Below are positions 4,887-5,304 of a stretch of 5,304 nucleotides of DNA, in pieces. Source of the stretch: an uncultured Veillonella sp. (GTDB lineage: Bacteria; Bacillota_C; Negativicutes; Veillonellales; Veillonellaceae); assembly GCA_900765235.1 (NCBI GenBank), contig CAAFRK010000104.1:1-5304 (forward strand). The letters are read 5' to 3'. How positions within the stretch are numbered: the first letter of the stretch is position 1; every line of letters starts with the position of its first letter. Both the position numbers and the translations under genes were made by a program. The notes below the pieces were generated by a model that ran no database searches, was not told the origin of the DNA, and worked only from the letters and a program-made list of their open reading frames with translations.

Positions 4887-5304
4887 GATGTACACCTCCC
4901 CACTTGTACGCTACATAACAGACGAAAAGCATACATATCATAGATAAAAGCATAAAGAGTGATTTGCCAACCAATACAAGCATGATTAACGCCATTACTA
5001 CCCCAGCTCCCCCGAAGGCTCTAATTTTATTATTCTTGGCATTAAGTAGCATTTCAAGAAATACCACAATGAATAGCCCAGGTAATACAAAGTCAATGCC
5101 TCGTAAATCTACAGCAGCCAATAGATTACCAAATAGACCACCTACAAAGGTACTAAACACCCAGAATACATAGTTGAGCCACGACACGTGGAAATAGAAC
5201 CACTTCTCATCCACATCTTCAGGTAATTTCGTTCCCATATTGATGGCAAAGCTTTCATCGCACATCCAGGCAACGGTAGGAAACCATTTCCACCCCATAT
5301 GTAC
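4879..5304 (-). CDS. azlC: AzlC-family branched-chain amino acid permease (C-terminal part)
   Basis: The C-terminal 141 residues of the large subunit of the AzlCD exporter; the frame remains open through the right edge of the window, and AzlC proteins are usually about 230-250 aa, so roughly 40% is missing. The visible part starts just before the conserved D-E-S-F-A segment, followed by a W-F-x-x-H loop and W-L-N-Y-V-F-W leading into a glycine-rich membrane helix (V-G-G-L-F-G-N-L-L). Three more hydrophobic helices follow to the C-terminus. The internal ATG at 5298 is unlikely to be the real start because it would omit the conserved first half. The stop TAG overlaps the azlD start; the operon promoter lies outside the window. 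Confidence 0.9.
   Translation of the reverse strand, partial: VHMGWKWFPTVAWMCDESFAINMGTKLPEDVDEKWFYFHVSWLNYVFWVFSTFVGGLFGNLLAAVDLRGIDFVLPGLFIVVFLEMLLNAKNNKIRAFGGAGVVMALIMLVLVGKSLFMLLSMICMLFVCYVAYKWGGVHLD

Noticed and set aside
4552..4947. 131-codon plus-strand open frame
   Set aside because: It lies antisense to azlD, whose homology, membrane segments and ribosome binding site are clear; the plus-strand translation has no recognisable domain and no good ribosome binding site.

Overview
The window looks like a chromosomal piece of a low-to-mid-GC diderm Firmicute, most likely Veillonella or a close relative in the Negativicutes. This is inferred from protein style (a DUF2156 protein, an Eis-like acetyltransferase, a lipoprotein efflux adaptor that implies an outer membrane, and AzlCD) and from strong GGAGG-type ribosome binding sites. 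No database search was possible. There are no RNA genes, CRISPR arrays, insertion sequences or prophage genes, and no gene-free stretch exceeds 300 bases.

Layout, left to right. Positions 1-37 hold the first 12 codons of a minus-strand gene that follows a GNAT/SCP2 acetyltransferase of the Eis type (39-1232, minus). The acetyltransferase has a leader of about 120 nt containing seven exact copies of a pentanucleotide (GCGAT on the coding strand, 1278-1312). Its probable promoter, an extended -10, sits in the T-tract of the terminator of the next gene. That gene encodes a DUF2156/LPG_synthase_C-like protein (1408-2325, minus), which seems to start at a rare ATT codon. It has its own promoter and two tandem perfect palindromes in its leader. 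Next is a lipoprotein membrane-fusion (HlyD/AcrA-type) efflux adaptor (2392-3510, minus) with no pump gene beside it.

The adaptor is transcribed divergently from an aldo/keto reductase (3622-4473, plus). Their 111-bp intergenic region holds a perfect FNR/CRP-type box (TTGAT-N4-ATCAA) overlapping putative promoter elements of both genes. A 14-bp-stem bidirectional terminator separates the reductase from a convergent azlCD pair (branched-chain amino acid exporter; azlD complete, azlC cut by the window edge).

The genes do not form one pathway. The window is mostly ordinary housekeeping and accessory metabolism. The items worth attention are regulatory or biochemical details: the potentially slippable GCGAT repeat with frame-dependent upstream translation, the FNR-like box, the probable AUU initiation codon, and an Arg-to-His substitution in the NADP-binding motif of the reductase. 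I did not find a convincing new multi-gene system.
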